From NCBI RefSeq assembly GCF_002288925.2, contig NW_022098001.1, positions 16,003,181 through 16,067,180 of the forward strand: a stretch of DNA of 64,000 nucleotides. The letters are read 5' to 3'. The notes under the pieces were generated by a model that did no database searches, had not been told where the DNA came from, and saw nothing but the letters and a program-made list of their open reading frames with translations. Positions 47,691 through 59,459 of the stretch are shown here, one piece after another (within the stretch, counting starts at the first letter, position 1; each line of letters starts with the position of its first letter). The position numbers and the translations under genes are program-made. This DNA is from Delphinapterus leucas (Eukaryota > Chordata > Mammalia > Artiodactyla > Monodontidae).

Positions 47691-48985
47691 TGTTTAAATG
47701 AATAGATTATCCTGACTTTGGAGGAAGTTTTGCTTCCTTGTGTGACCCTGCTGAGGAAATAGAGTTTTCTTTCAACCTTTAAATATCTAGGTGATCAAAA
47801 GTTCAGGAAGAAGAAAAAAAAAAGCAGCAGGAAACACTTAAGGAAGTTTTAATTTTTAGAAGATTAATTTTTAGAAAGATTTGATTGTTCTGCCAATATT
47901 TTCTCCCTTGTTTTCATGCTCTAAACATATTACACTACCGAAAGTACTTCCCCACTATTTTTGTTACTAACAAAGCGTTCACTAATTTTAATTGTTAAAA
48001 AGTCATCTTTTGTACATGTCAATGCCTCTGTCCCATCTGGGCTTAGTACTATGAGATTTTGTGTTCCCCAACTTGTGGAAGGGAAGCTGACTCTGGTTAA
48101 ACTCATGCTAGGTCCATTTTGAGGTGTCACAATTGGGGAAAGCAGGAGTGAGCAAGGCTATACGTGTAATTGTGTGTGTGTGTTAGGGGGGTGGATCTCT
48201 ATGAAGTATTGGGACTCTGAAAACTACCTGTTAAATACAATACCAATGAGTCTTCACTCAAGCACCTTTAAGCTTACTTGAAAGGCAAGGCTAAAGGAAA
48301 CTGTCAAAGCCATACATTTTATTCAACTTATTTAACTGTAAAAACCTGCCTTTCTTGTATTTGGGGTAAAATAACTCTCTTTAATGAGCAGATTATTTCT
48401 CCTACCATTGCTAGAATATTGGCTATTGAAGAAACTCTGCAACAAAACTAAACCACATACAAACTGAACTTTGGCTACATTAACAGTATTTTTGTCTCAA
48501 TACCTGTATGAAATCAGATGCTCTGAGGGGCAACATCTTTCTCCATTCATGGTTTCCATCACGAGGGATTTTCCATAAACACATGTCAAGAATCAGAACT
48601 GGAAGGATGCAAAAATAGTTCTATAGTTTGTGCCAAGTTTTTTCCTTCACCAGATTTCTTTTTCTTTCCCCTCATTTCTGTTCAAAGTGATCCTTAACCC
48701 AGGAAATGGAACTCAGGCTCATTAAGTCCAGAAGCAGTGTGGCTTCAATAAATTTTTGTCAGTTGTTCTTAGAACCTAACCCATCTACAAGGCATTCGAG
48801 TGTCTTCAAGATCTGTTCTTAGTCTACCTTTACTGCTAACATTATGTCCAGCCTCATACTTTGTGTATGGAAATATTCCAAACTTAGAGAAGAATCAAGC
48901 AAGTATCATAATACACATGTATCCTTCAACGAAAGTAAATGAGTGTTAACATTCAGTGGTGCTTTCTTCAGAACATTTTTAAAGA
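47691..48985. other. Single-copy DNA, no gene seen
   Basis: No gene or large repeat. A short (GT)n stretch lies at about 48170-48182. Confidence 0.45.
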
Positions 48986-48989
48986 AAAT

Positions 48990-49115
48990 AAGTTCTTCAT
49001 TTATTCAACAAGTATTCTTGAGCACCTACTGTGAGGCAGCAGTTCTTCTTGGTGTTTAGGATACATCAGGGAGAAAAACAGACCCTAATAGCTGCTAGTG
49101 GGAAGTTTGCATTCT
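48990..49115 (-). repeat. L2 LINE 3' fragment
   Basis: 'TTCATTTATTCAACAAGTAT', 'TTGAGCACCTACTGTGAGGC', 'GTGTTTAGGATACATCAGGG' and 'GAAAAACAGACCCTAATAGC' follow antisense L2. Confidence 0.68.
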
Positions 49116-49253
49116 TCATAGGTTATTTTTAAATCTTCTAGAGGAGGAAATCTTACTGCCCACATGTGCTGTTTCCTTATACATAGAGGTAACTGTCATT
49201 AGCACAGCAAAGCTGATCTCTTGCCTCTCTTCTGAGAAGGGGCCGCTTATCTT

Positions 49254-49454
49254 TTTTTTTTTTTTGCGATAAGCGGGCCTCTCACTGCCGTGGCCTCTCC
49301 CGTTGCGGAGCACAGGCTCCGGACGCGCAGCCCCAGCGGCCATGGCTCACTGGCCCAGCCGCGGGGCATGTGGGATTTTCCCAGACCAGGGCACGAACCC
49401 ATGTCCCCTGCATCGGCAGGCGGACTCCCAACCACTGCACCACCAGGGAAGCCC
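49254..49454 (-). mobile_element. CHR-2 SINE with 15-bp TSD
   Basis: The T-run is at 49254-49265 and the tRNA-like head ends at 49454 (reverse of GGGCTTCCCTGGTGGTGCAG). GGGGCCGCTTATCTT is repeated exactly at 49239-49253 and 49455-49469. Low divergence from the other CHR-2 copies indicates a recent insertion. Frames across it on both strands are repeat-derived. Confidence 0.95.
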
Positions 49455-49469
49455 GGGGCCGCTTATCTT

Positions 49470-49865
49470 GTTGGTGAATCTGGAGAAAAAAACCTGGGCC
49501 TGTGTGTTCAGCTCCTCCTCCTCAAACAGTAAAATCACAGTATTTCTCTCCAAAAACACATCAATTTTACAGGGAGAAAGATATGACCCTACAGGAATGA
49601 TCTATATAAGTCCAGAGCTGCTAGTGACAGTGTAGACAATTTTGTCTAAGTCTACTTTCAATATTAAGAAATCTATTTTTCTGTATTTCTACACTACAGT
49701 CCTAAACCTAGACTTGATCAAAATAGAGGCAATATTTTGCCCTTCAGTTGCCAATTTTTTTGCTTGTTTGTTTGTTAATTAATCCTGAGGTTAATAAAGG
49801 GGAGAGTCAATTATCGAGACCTCTCAAGCACCCTGAATCATATTCCTCTTCCAATCTCCCCAGAG
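49470..49865. other. Single-copy DNA, no gene seen
   Basis: No recognised feature other than a short TTTG-rich patch near 49750. Confidence 0.45.
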
Positions 49866-49869
49866 CAAT

Positions 49870-50150
49870 AACTTTCTAATATTGGTTCATATTCTTCTGG
49901 TCTGTGGTTTTGTTTTGTTTTGTTTTTTGACTACGTTTGTGTATAACCATAAAAAATTCAGTATTAGTTTATGTATTTTTAAACTTTACATAAGTGTTCT
50001 ACATGATATATATTCAGTATCCTGTTTTTTTCCACTGAATTTTGTTATTAAATTCTATTCATGCTAATCTGTGTATAGCTAGTTTGTCTATGATCATTGT
50101 ATAATTTTACATCATATAAACATAACATAAATTTCTTACCCATTCCCTCT
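49870..50150 (-). repeat. Possible old L1M-type 3' UTR fragment
   Basis: 'CATAAGTGTTCTACATGATA', 'TAAATTCTATTCATGCTAAT' and 'CATCATATAAACATAACATA' resemble antisense L1M 3' UTR, with a (GTTTT)n tract at about 49906-49926. The match is weak. Confidence 0.35.
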
Positions 50151-50179
50151 GTGATGGGACTTCTTTAGCTAGCCTTCTG

Positions 50180-50440
50180 ACTTTGCTCTAGCTGTACTTC
50201 AGGTCTCCTGATGCACAGTGTACTCAGCTCTCGGCCTTTGCACCTGCCACGAATACCTGTCCCTACTCAGCCCATCCCCCATCCCCATGCCCTATGCCCA
50301 TGGACTAACTCCAGTTTTTAGGACTCAGCTCAGACATCTATTCTTTCATGAAGTCTCCCCTAATCTGCATCAGGCCTTGCCTTGCCCAGATCATAGGGAT
50401 CCACATTTCAAAAATAAGGCCTGAATTTGAAAGTGTTTTC
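50180..50440 (+). repeat. L2 LINE fragment
   Basis: 'CTCTCGGCCTTTGCACCTGC', 'TTAGGACTCAGCTCAGACAT' and 'TTCATGAAGTCTCCCCTAAT' are the plus-strand L2 segment that in the family reads 'CCTTTGCACATGCTGTTCC...' and 'TCAGCTCAAATGTCACC'. Confidence 0.68.
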
Positions 50441-53400
50441 TAAGCTGGATTGATTTCTCTATATAAGTGAAGTATTTGTGAGGTTCATTCTGTAAATTCT
50501 CTGTGTGACATCTCAGAAAAATTAAAAATAAAAGTACACTTTTCTCCATTGTTGGTAAGTCTGTTTCTCCAAGACTAGCTTAGAAAAACTAGTTGGTAAT
50601 GAAGCCAAATGTGCATCTCATACTCTCTTTTCTACATATCACACTGAATAATTTCTAATTAGAATCTTAAAATACCCCCAATTTAAAGTCTCTCCATGAG
50701 ATCAATGCCAGAAGACACACATAAAAGCAAAAAATTGGTCTTTTTTGAGTTAGCAAGTGGGCAGCATTTTGTTTTAAATAAGAGGCATTGCTTTGCAAAA
50801 TGTACTTTGTTCATTTATTGTGATTGCTGTACTCTAGTTTAAATTATTTATGATGATACTTTATACTATATTTTATAGTCTGAGGAATATGAGTCCTCAC
50901 TAAAGCTCTTTGCTATTAAATCTTTGCTAAGAAGCCTGGAAGATCTAGTTTTCAGTGAGGATTTCCAGAATTAGTAAAAGAATTAGTATGTGTTTAGGGT
51001 ATAGTATACATAATAAATTAAATTCTGAGGAATATAAATCTGTGTGCATAGCCCAGGGAAGTTTTTGGTTTTATTTTATTAATTTTTATTTGGGAAAAAA
51101 TATGTTTTTGTTTCTGATGTACAAGGTGTTTTGTGGGTAACACTCATTAGGGTTAATGGGAGTAAGATGCAAAAATCTCTCCTGCTTTGTGAGAAGTACA
51201 GGCCCCATAATGTTTCCAGGAGGAATACTCTGAAACCTTCATAAAACATTTATATCAGTTGGATAGAAAGAAAAAAAAAGAAAAGAAAAATCTCCTTTAA
51301 TAAAACATTTGCCCCTATTACACTATGCTGCCATTAAAATTTTATTTATTCAAGAATCATATGTAATAAATTTGCATTACATGTACATTTTGTAAAGAAT
51401 GAGAACATGCCAGTGCCCTCATGTTAAATAAAGATAGCCTTCTGCACAGTGAAAGTGAGGATTTTGGTAAAAACTTGCATGTTTCTCTGCTGTCCTGAGT
51501 TTATGTGTATGCCATCCCTAGTATGTATTCCAAGGTCTTTGTACAAGCTTTTGGCCTCAAATTAATATGAAAAAGAAGCTGAGAAAGCTTATCCTTATCT
51601 ATGTTTCTGAATGAAGGGTGAGTAAACCTATAAAACTAAAAATTTATAATGGGAAAAAATAGCCAATTTCAAAAACGAAAGAAATATTTTTGCAGAATAA
51701 CCTCACACTAAATTTATCTGCAGTACTGTCTCTCTTTGATTATATGTTATATATTATAATTTAGCTGGAATTTTAGAAATATGCTGGAACTATGGAGAGG
51801 CGTTTTAAAACAATATACGTTTTGAAAAGTCTCTAAATAAATAAATTTTAAAAATCACAAAAGAAAAAAAAACTTCTTTATATATTACTTCATGTCCATA
51901 CATACGCATAATTTCATAAATTCTAACAAAATATTATTTCTGGTCAGTTTCTGGTAGAGCAGTATACAGTTAATATTTATACTGAGTGAAATATCCCATT
52001 CTTCTTGAGGAAATGTTAAAATGTTGAACATCTATGTTCTCTGCAAGTAAATAACACACTGTATAGTTACATTATGACCAGATTATATCTATTAGTTACT
52101 GCTGTGCACCATGTAAATCTCTAGAGTCTCCTGGGAAATGAGAAAATCATTTCAGACTTCAATAACTAACAATCAGTTATTGCTCTGGGCAATAATAAAG
52201 CTGAATGCAATTACCTAAAGTGAAGTTAGCAGTGTAACAAATGAAATACAGATTTTTTTCCTCCTCTCTTAAAATAAATGTAGCATCTCACCCCACACTA
52301 GTGTGTAGTATAACAGGGTCTTCTAAACAATGTATTCTCTGCATAGTCTATTTGAGATTTGAAATATATGTGATTAAAAGTTATAAAGTTACTTTTTATG
52401 GTATCACTTGATTGTTGCTCGAAACAGCAACAACAATTACAAACAAACAAAAATCAATAAGTAAGATCCACAAAATTGCAAAACATAAGATATTTATTTT
52501 ATTTAAAAAATTTCCTACACAGGCTTGTGTCTAAAAAATATTGGATTTTTCCAATGAAAATGTTAAAACTTTTTCTTAGTATTTTGTTCATATAGCAAAA
52601 TGATTTGTATGAAAAAAATGAAAAGAATTTTTCAGGGTTAGCTATAATGGGCTTACATATATATCATTACTCTATTGAAATGCATATTAAAAAGAAAAAA
52701 AATTGCTTCACAATAATGGCTAATTTACAAATTTTACTCTTAGAATTTCTTTTTTTTCTGTAACCTTTATTTATTTATCCATAATTGATTTCTAATTCAT
52801 TATTTGCATATATTTCCCATTTGTCACAACACAGCACAATTATACTGAAACAGATTTCCCAGTAGAAAGTTAATCCTGCTGTTCCACATTTTGTTTAACC
52901 ATTTTTTATGTATAATTGTAGTCTGTGTTTTGGCATAGACTACTCCTGAAACAGTAGATTTTCTGGCAATTTGGCTGTTAGCATACATTTGATGGTGAAT
53001 ATAGCCTTTCATTAGCTCTGTATTCAAATAGCACTGCCAAAGTATTTTTCATGTTCTTTACTCATTTCTGTTTATAATAAATCCTTGGAAGCTTGAAGCT
53101 GACATCTGTTTTCTGAAGTAATCCTTTCTCTCTCCTCTGTATGGGCACATACTGACTTATTATTGTATGGTTGTTTATTATAGTTGGGTTGCTAGCAATT
53201 ATTATTATTTAAGAAAAATGGATTGTTTTGTTGGGGGGAAACACTTAGGAAAACTGCATGAATAATGTTACAAAAGGATACGTAAAAACTGGCACCTACA
53301 AACACTGACAGCATCTGCTTAACCGCATATTTATATTCTGTAGTTTTATTATATGTTGAGTAATTTGAGAGATGTTTCTATTTCATGGACCACACACTAT

Positions 53401-53535
53401 TTGAAAATCAAATTCATGCACCGTAGTAAAATCTTTATTGAATTTGTGTGTCTGAAAACCGTATTTTAACTCCTTTATCTTATTCAAGTTTGTTCTTCTT
53501 TCTCTCCCTCCCTCCAAATCTCCCTTTCCACTGTC
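50441..53535. other. Long single-copy stretch, no gene seen; candidate conserved part at 52080-52270
   Basis: About 3.1 kb has no recognised repeat and no coding signature. The segment at 52080-52270 ('GACTTCAATAACTAACAATC', 'TGGGCAATAATAAAGCTGAA', 'GCAATTACCTAAAGTGAAGT') is rich in TAAT/ATTA-type words and could be a conserved regulatory block. This is inference from composition. Confidence 0.4.
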
Positions 53536-53539
53536 TTCT

Positions 53540-53705
53540 TTCCTTCCAATAGCATTTATTATTTATTATTATTATAGCTTACTGTGTTCCAGGCTCTGTC
53601 ACTGACAAAGGCAGTGTAAAAGTCAGTGAGATGTGGTCCCTAACCACAAGAAGCTCACCATCTAATAAGGAAGAGAGATATATAAATGGACAATGACAAT
53701 TATTT
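53540..53705 (-). repeat. L2 LINE 3' fragment
   Basis: 'CTTACTGTGTTCCAGGCTCT', 'GTGAGATGTGGTCCCTAACC' and 'AGAAGCTCACCATCTAATAA' match antisense L2, with a short (ATT)n tract at about 53557-53575. Confidence 0.65.
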
Positions 53706-54005
53706 TTTTAAGTTGGATAAGAGTCAAGCTAAATAGTCAAAGTGTTTCTAAATAAAACCTTATTGAATAAGCACATATGCTCTTTAATTAAGGATTTTCT
53801 GTGAAAGGGATCTTGGGGAGACTTTCTCTCTAACCACCACTAAGTGATCAAAAGTTCTTGTAATGTGAAGGTCTTAGAAATCTTCTCTTAGTATACCCCG
53901 GACAATTCTTAAGAGTTTCAACGAAGACAGTTTGGATGATTCTTCTTGTGTACGATGTCATCTTTCTTCACATTCCCCTCTCACACACACAAAGATCCAC
54001 TATAC

Positions 54006-54181
54006 CAGTGATTTTCAAATTTAGCGTGCAGCAGAATCACCTTGAGGGCTTGTGAAAATGTACTCTTCTGAGCCCCAATCTCCATTGTTTCTGGTTCAAT
54101 AGGTCCAGAGCCAGGCCTGTTCTGACAAGTTCTCCAGTGATACTGATGCTGTTGATCTGGTTTTGATTTTGAGAACTGCTG
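54006..54181 (-). mobile_element. MER5A non-autonomous hAT-Charlie element with 8-bp TSD
   Basis: It begins CAGTGATTTTCAAATTTAGC and ends TTTTGAGAACTGCTG, the paired inverted ends of MER5A. The middle 'GCAGCAGAATCACCTTGAGG' and 'GTGATACTGATGCTGTTGAT' also match. The flanks CACTATAC (53998-54005) and CATTATAC (54182-54189) make the 8-bp TSD expected of hAT elements, with one mismatch. It encodes nothing and relied on transposase supplied by other elements. Confidence 0.9.
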
Positions 54182-54303
54182 CATTATACCATTTAGGAAT
54201 ATTTTCCTAATTGAGAGGGTTTGGTAAAGAAATCAAACTTCCTGACAAATTGGTACTGGAATTCAAGATTTAAGCAGGTGCATCACCTTGTTAAGAGATG
54301 GCA

Positions 54304-54512
54304 GGGCTTCCCTGGTGGTGAAGTGGTTGAGAGTCCGCCTGCCGATGCAGGGGACACGGGTTCGTGCCCCAGTCCGGGAAGATCCCACATGCTGCGGAGC
54401 GGCTGGGCCTGTGAGCCATGGCCACTGAGCCTGCGCGTCCGGAGCCTGTGCTCTGCAACGGGAGAGGCCACAACAGTGAGAGGCTCGCGTACCGCAAAAA
54501 AAAAAAAAAAAA
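54304..54512 (+). mobile_element. CHR-2 SINE with 11-bp TSD
   Basis: It starts GGGCTTCCCTGGTGGTGAAG, with the B box GGTTCGTGCCC at about 54359-54369, and ends with a poly(A) run at 54496-54512. AAGAGATGGCA flanks it at 54293-54303 and 54513-54523. Frames on both strands over it (for example 54221-54619) are SINE-derived. Confidence 0.95.
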
Positions 54513-54523
54513 AAGAGATGGCA

Positions 54524-55050
54524 AATTATTGCTATTTCATACTCTGCCTTGGTAACAATGTACAATTAATGGCAAACTATGAAATATATCTGAATTTTGG
54601 TTTAAAATTAAAGAATTAAAGACCAGGAAAACTTTTCAATAATTTGCCAGTTGAGTTTTCCTTAACTGCTTCCGAGGTAAAACAAATGAGGCATTGGATA
54701 TTTAAAACCATGACCAAGAATTTGCTCTCCTGAAACCACTGTGTCTACCTGTAACCACAACTTCTCCTTCCAGTTTGTACATTCATGAAATTCTGGCAGG
54801 TGGACAGAATCTTGGACACTCTGTGTTTCACCTGATCACCAACAAACGTAGTTCAAACTATGCCTTTGGCTGGATTTAGGATGTTTCTTGGTACAAAGTA
54901 AAGCCAGAATGGTAATCATTTTAATGTAAAAGAAAAAGTGGAAAAAAAATTTTACCCTCTCAACAAAATTCTGGGCTCAAGACTTACAGGAGTATGATTG
55001 ATCCATCCAATTTCAAGAGTCCAAAATTAGCTCATCTTTCCTCTCATCCA
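54524..55050. other. Single-copy DNA, no gene seen
   Basis: No recognised feature. Confidence 0.45.
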
Positions 55051-55051
55051 T

Positions 55052-55258
55052 TTTTTTTTAACATCTTTATTGGAGTATAATTGCTTTAAAATGGTGTGTT
55101 AGTTTCTGCTGTATAACAAAGTGAATCAGCTATACATATACATATATCCCCATATCTCCTCCCTCTTGCGTCTCCCTCCCACCCTCCCTATCCCACCCCT
55201 CTAGGTGGTCACAAAGCACTGAGCTGATCTCCCTGTGCTATGCGGCTGCTTCCCACTG
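55052..55258 (-). mobile_element. 5'-truncated young L1 3' tail
   Basis: The reverse complement of the same 3' UTR found at the ends of L1-A and L1-B: 'ACATCTTTATTGGAGTATAA', 'GTTAGTTTCTGCTGTATAAC', 'GAGCTGATCTCCCTGTGCTA' and 'GCGGCTGCTTCCCACT'. It is about 207 bp. No convincing target repeat was found. Confidence 0.88.
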
Positions 55259-55576
55259 TTTTGCCTTCATAGTCCTATGCTAGACATTTGCTTTATGTCC
55301 CCTCGAGATACTTTTCTCCAGTTTACAAATATTTCCTCTCTCTCCCCTCAACTCTCCATCATCCACTCCTATCTTCTGCTCTCAGCATTTGCATATAGTT
55401 GGTTTTAATATATTTGCAGTTTCTAGTAGAAGGATAGTGGGAAGAGAATGTGTGTTAGGTTTAGACTAATTTGAGTGTACAACTACTTTTGAATGCAGCA
55501 GGGAAATGCTGTTTAGGCAATTATATTTATTTATTCAATATTTCCTGAGAAGAATGTGATCTAGCTCATATCCATC
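55259..55576. other. Single-copy DNA, no gene seen
   Basis: No recognised feature. Confidence 0.4.
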
Positions 55577-55600
55577 TCCTCTCTCTCTCTCTCTCTCTTT

Positions 55601-55635
<35 letters not shown>
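55577..55635. repeat. (CT)n(AC)n compound microsatellite
   Basis: CT repeats at about 55577-55602 lead into an uninterrupted CA run at about 55604-55635. It is likely polymorphic in length. Confidence 0.95.
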
Positions 55636-55637
<2 letters not shown>

Positions 55638-55639
55638 CT

Positions 55640-55790
55640 CTGAATATTATTGTGTTACCAAACTCTTTGTAAATACTAGCTTGTAGCTCCCTGAAGCTAG
55701 AGACTTGTTCTTCATTGTATATCTAGCACCTCAGACACCTGGAACACAGTAGGCATTAAATAAATATTCTTTTGTGCTTGGATGAACCAT
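55640..55790 (+). repeat. L2 LINE 3' end
   Basis: 'GCTAGAGACTTGTTCTTCAT', 'TATCTAGCACCTCAGACACC' and 'GGAACACAGTAGGCATTAAA' give the L2 3' end in sense orientation. Confidence 0.72.
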
Positions 55791-56346
55791 GCTCTTTCAT
55801 GTCTTTATGATTTTGAATCTGATACTCCTATAATTCTATGTCCCTCTGCCAAAAACATTCCTTTCCTATCTTACAGCTTTTGTAATGGTCTCTAGAGACA
55901 TTTTTGTAAATCTTTCTGTAAACTCTGAGATGTTCTTTCTTCACTGCTCCCAGTGAGCCTAGATTTTCACCAGTTAAAGCATATTAGGCTCTCTTGGAAA
56001 TGTTGATTTGTCTGATTTTACCACTGAAACATTAGTACCTTAAAGTTGCCATTCCATTCTTGTAGCTTTATGCTTAAAATAGTAAAGAGTAGGGCCTCTA
56101 TAACTATCTTTTGAAATAAATACAAACTAATGAAATTACTACTTTCTTGTTATTTAAGATATCAGTAATAATTTTTCAAAAGTGCTATTGTAATCTTATG
56201 CTTACCTATAACTCACCTTATATTATACATAAAATATTTGTCCTGTTCACAAATTGGGGAAGTTTTGTTTATATCATGATAGTTCTCAAATTTTTTGACA
56301 GTGTTGTTGATGAGCTATAAAATACAGAGGTTTAAAAGTATTGATT
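55791..56346. other. Mostly single-copy DNA, no gene seen
   Basis: The part at 55840-55960 is weakly L2-like, but too diverged to claim. No gene is seen. Confidence 0.4.
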
Positions 56347-56602
56347 TGGGCTTCCCTGGTGATGCAGTGATTGAGAATCTGCTGGCTAATGCAGGGGACA
56401 CGGGTTCGAGCCCTGGTCTGGGAGGATCCCACATGCCGCGGAGCAACTAGGCCTGTGAGCCACAACTACTGAGCGTGCGCATCTGGAGCCTGTGCTCCGC
56501 AACAAGAGAGGCCACGACAGTGAGAGGCCTGAGCACCGTGATGAAGAGTGGCCTCCGCTTGCCACAACTAGAGAAAGCCCTCGCACAGAAACGATGACTC
56601 AA
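56347..56602 (+). mobile_element. CHR-1-like SINE, older and longer form
   Basis: The tRNA-type head (TTGGGCTTCCCTGGTGATGC) and B box (GGTTCGAGCCC at about 56404) are followed by the CHR body. An additional 3' segment, 'GTGGCCTCCGCTTGCCACAA', 'CTAGAGAAAGCCCTCGCACA', is absent from the CHR-2 copies in this window. That longer tail is typical of the older CHR-1 group. It is more diverged than the CHR-2 copies and lacks an A-tail. Confidence 0.82.
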
Positions 56603-56769
56603 CATTTCTGCCAATTGTCTTTCATAAACTGAATATAAATCCTCACACTGAAGCTTAAACTCATTTTCCTTTCTCTCCACATTTTTGTTATAACTGTAAA
56701 TGGAAATAATTAAAATGAATATGGAAAGAGAATTAAAATATATCAATATTAAGTAGGCTAAATGTTTAA

Positions 56770-56870
56770 TATTTGATTACATAATACAATCATTAATAAT
56801 TCATTCATTTATCCTACAAACATTTACTGAGGGATCATTAAGGGCAAAACACTGTGTTGGGGGTTTTATA
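56770..56870 (-). repeat. L2 LINE 3' fragment
   Basis: 'AATTCATTCATTTATCCTAC', 'AAACATTTACTGAGGGATCA' and 'AAACACTGTGTTGGGGG' follow antisense L2. Confidence 0.6.
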
Positions 56871-57325
56871 TAAAATATGAAAAATTAAAGTTACTGTTTA
56901 TTGAAGTTTTAGCACAAAACTTTTTGCCTTGGGGCCAACTGACTGAGCATTTATATTTTTTCATTTGTATTGATAATTACTCTTGTTTCATATATATAAT
57001 TGTATATATCTGTGTATAGATATATTTTTTAAAATTTTACTTATTTATTTATTTTTAAAATTTACCTGATTTATTTAAATATTTAGAAAATTAATACTGT
57101 AACCAATTAATTTGTTGGGATTAATGAGTATTATAACATTTCTAGACTTCATTTTATTCTATTTTTGTCAGTTTTGTCTTATTGTTGGGAATCTTTTAAT
57201 ACTTTTTCTTGGTCTGTTGGGGCTAGAAAGATGCCCAGAGATCAAATTCAAATTCTCTACATTTATGGATAAGAAAGGTGAAGCCTGAAGGTATTACCAG
57301 TACTAAACTCAGTTCTTTGACTCCT
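56871..57325. other. AT-rich DNA, no gene seen
   Basis: Includes TATA/TTTA low-complexity patches at about 56990-57060. The part at 57225-57310 is weakly MIR-like. Confidence 0.4.
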
Positions 57326-57329
57326 CATT

Positions 57330-57420
57330 TCATTCTTTCCTTTGTTCATTAATTCTATCACTCATTCATGCATTGATTAATTGATTCATTCATTCATTCA
57401 ACAAATATATATCAAAGTCT
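57330..57420 (-). repeat. L2 3'-terminal fragment with ATTC repeat
   Basis: 'TTCATTAATTCTATCACTCA' and a run of ATTC units ending 'CATTCAACAAATATATATCA' match the extreme L2 3' end in reverse. Confidence 0.45.
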
Positions 57421-57523
57421 ATTTCTCCACTTCTTCCACTAACACTGTTTCTATTGCTCATTAAGGATTTTTGTTAATTTATTTTGAAGATTAATTTAGC
57501 TCTCAATATCCACTCCAGTCTTA

Positions 57524-57743
57524 TTATTTATTTATTTAATTTTTTTTTTTTTTGCAGTACGCGGGCCTCTCACTGTTGTGGCCTCTCCCGTTGCGGAGCA
57601 CAGACTCCGGATGCGCAGGCTCAGCGGCCATGGCTCACGGGCCCAGCCGCTCCGCGGCATGTGGGATCTTCCCAGACTGGGGCACGAACCCGTGTCCCTG
57701 CATCGGCAGGCAGACTCTCAACCACTGCGCCACCAGGGTAGCC
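57524..57743 (-). mobile_element. CHR-2 SINE with 11-bp TSD
   Basis: The T-run tail at about 57540-57553 follows a TTTA patch, and the head ends at about 57743 (reverse of GGGCTACCCTGGTGGCGCAG, with one substitution). CTCCAGTCTTA is repeated at 57513-57523 and 57744-57754. Confidence 0.93.
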
Positions 57744-57754
57744 CTCCAGTCTTA

Positions 57755-58375
57755 ATTCTGGGTCTATCTGTACAAATTCAAAAAGGCGCCTTACTAAGCT
57801 TAAGAAAAAAAAAAAGGAGTCTATCCAAGGTCCAAATCCTTGTAAATGTAGTAATAAAAAAAGTACAAGCTTCCAAGTATTTAGAAGGGGTCAGGATTTG
57901 ACTTATTTCACTATTTAATGTGTACTACCATCTTATACTAATAAATAACCAGTATTGACAGGATTCAGAGAAGAATAATTATTCACAGTTCTTGATGTCA
58001 AGGTGATAACAGTGTGTGTATTCATGTCACCTCCTTTGTGAACCATTTTCTTATAACCATTCACCCCATTTACAAGTATCTACTTGCTCTTTAATGCCCA
58101 ATACTACTCCTTACATATTACTATTATAGCATCTAAGGGACACAACACATATAATTTAGCCTATAAGCTTGTCTTGATTTCTGATTCAAGGCAGTAGGCT
58201 AAACACGTTAACTTACCTTCTCAAATATGTTGAAATAACAAAAAATATATATATAATAAAAATGCCATGATAACTTTATAAAATAATAAAGGAAACAATC
58301 AATAGACCAGAAATTTAAAAGAATTGGGGCAGAATAGAAAACATAAGAGAAGGACAAGGTCTAGAGTGGTGCATG
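57755..58375. other. Single-copy DNA, no gene seen
   Basis: No recognised feature except an A-run near 57806 and AT-rich patches near 58240. Confidence 0.4.
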
Positions 58376-58379
58376 CTGA

Positions 58380-58540
58380 AGCTGGGGACATAGACAACAC
58401 CTGGATCATGCAAACCTTGTAGACCATGAAAAGGAGTTCGGATTTAATTTCAAGTGCAAGGGTAAGTCATTGAAGTATTTTAATCAGGGGATATGACGTG
58501 ATCTGATTTACATTGTTATAAACTCACTCAAGGAGATTCT
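58380..58540 (-). repeat. L2 LINE interior fragment
   Basis: 'GATCATGCAAACCTTGTAGA', 'CCATGAAAAGGAGTTCGGAT' and 'TCAGGGGATATGACGTGATC' match the antisense L2 interior. Confidence 0.7.
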
Positions 58541-59455
58541 TGGAAAATGGCATTCTGAACTCAAGCCCAGGACACCCACGTTCCCCATTTCCTATCAACA
58601 ACATCTCCTCTGAAATGCAGGAAATAGGGCAGGTAGCTTGACAGACCTGGAACAATTTGTACATGCTCAAGGGGTTTGCCAAAATATTTGAAGGAGAAAA
58701 AAAAGGAGAATATATTTTCCTGTCATGGGGGCAGGGGGCACTGAAATTCAGGATATTCCAGGACCCAGAAGGACTGCAGGGAATCCACAGAGATAGACTT
58801 GAATAATTCTTATGCCTGAGACTAGTATGGATTAAGACTTGGTATGCATAAGAGAATATGGATCAGTGAAGCCTCCTCCTGGTGCCTCAACAGAGACCTA
58901 ACAGTTGATAAGTTATACATCACCTGCTCACAGGAAGCCAACCTGTATACCTTCTATTACTCAGATTTTCCATCACATAAATAATTCAGGAACTCTGACC
59001 TAGCCACTAGGATTAAAGACATGAGTAAGTGAAGGAAAATACTGGTTCTCCTAAAGGAACCAAGAAGAACCTTTAGTATTGATGGTCTGTATGAACTAGA
59101 ATTGCAAGATATACACCAAACAATGTTAAACAACTTCAACCAAAAGGATACTAATTCCTTTTAAGTAGAATAAATTATAACTTAAAGATGACTTTCTGCA
59201 ACAAATGTAAATGATTTTGAATTAAACAAATCTTAGTAGATGAATTGAGGGATGCAACAAAATAAAATAAATAGTAAAGATAAATTAAAATGGAAAGAGT
59301 AAAAAAAAAAATGGAAAGAGAAAAGTAATTATATCAGTTGTTCCTCTAAATATGAGTTCTCCCTCTTGAAGAGAGCAGTTGCCAGTCTGGGGGGGAAAAC
59401 CTGTTTTGTGATTAATTTTTACAAAACACAATTGAAACAAAGGGATTAAAAAAAG
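58541..59455. other. No gene seen; possibly part of an old L1
   Basis: Mixed sequence. The part at 58600-58900 is GC-richer and unassigned. From about 59100 onward A-rich sequence may belong to the L1M fragment that follows. Confidence 0.35.
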
Positions 59456-59459
59456 GAGA

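Noticed and set aside
55577..55635. A possible regulatory purine/pyrimidine tract
   Set aside because: A plain compound microsatellite explains it.
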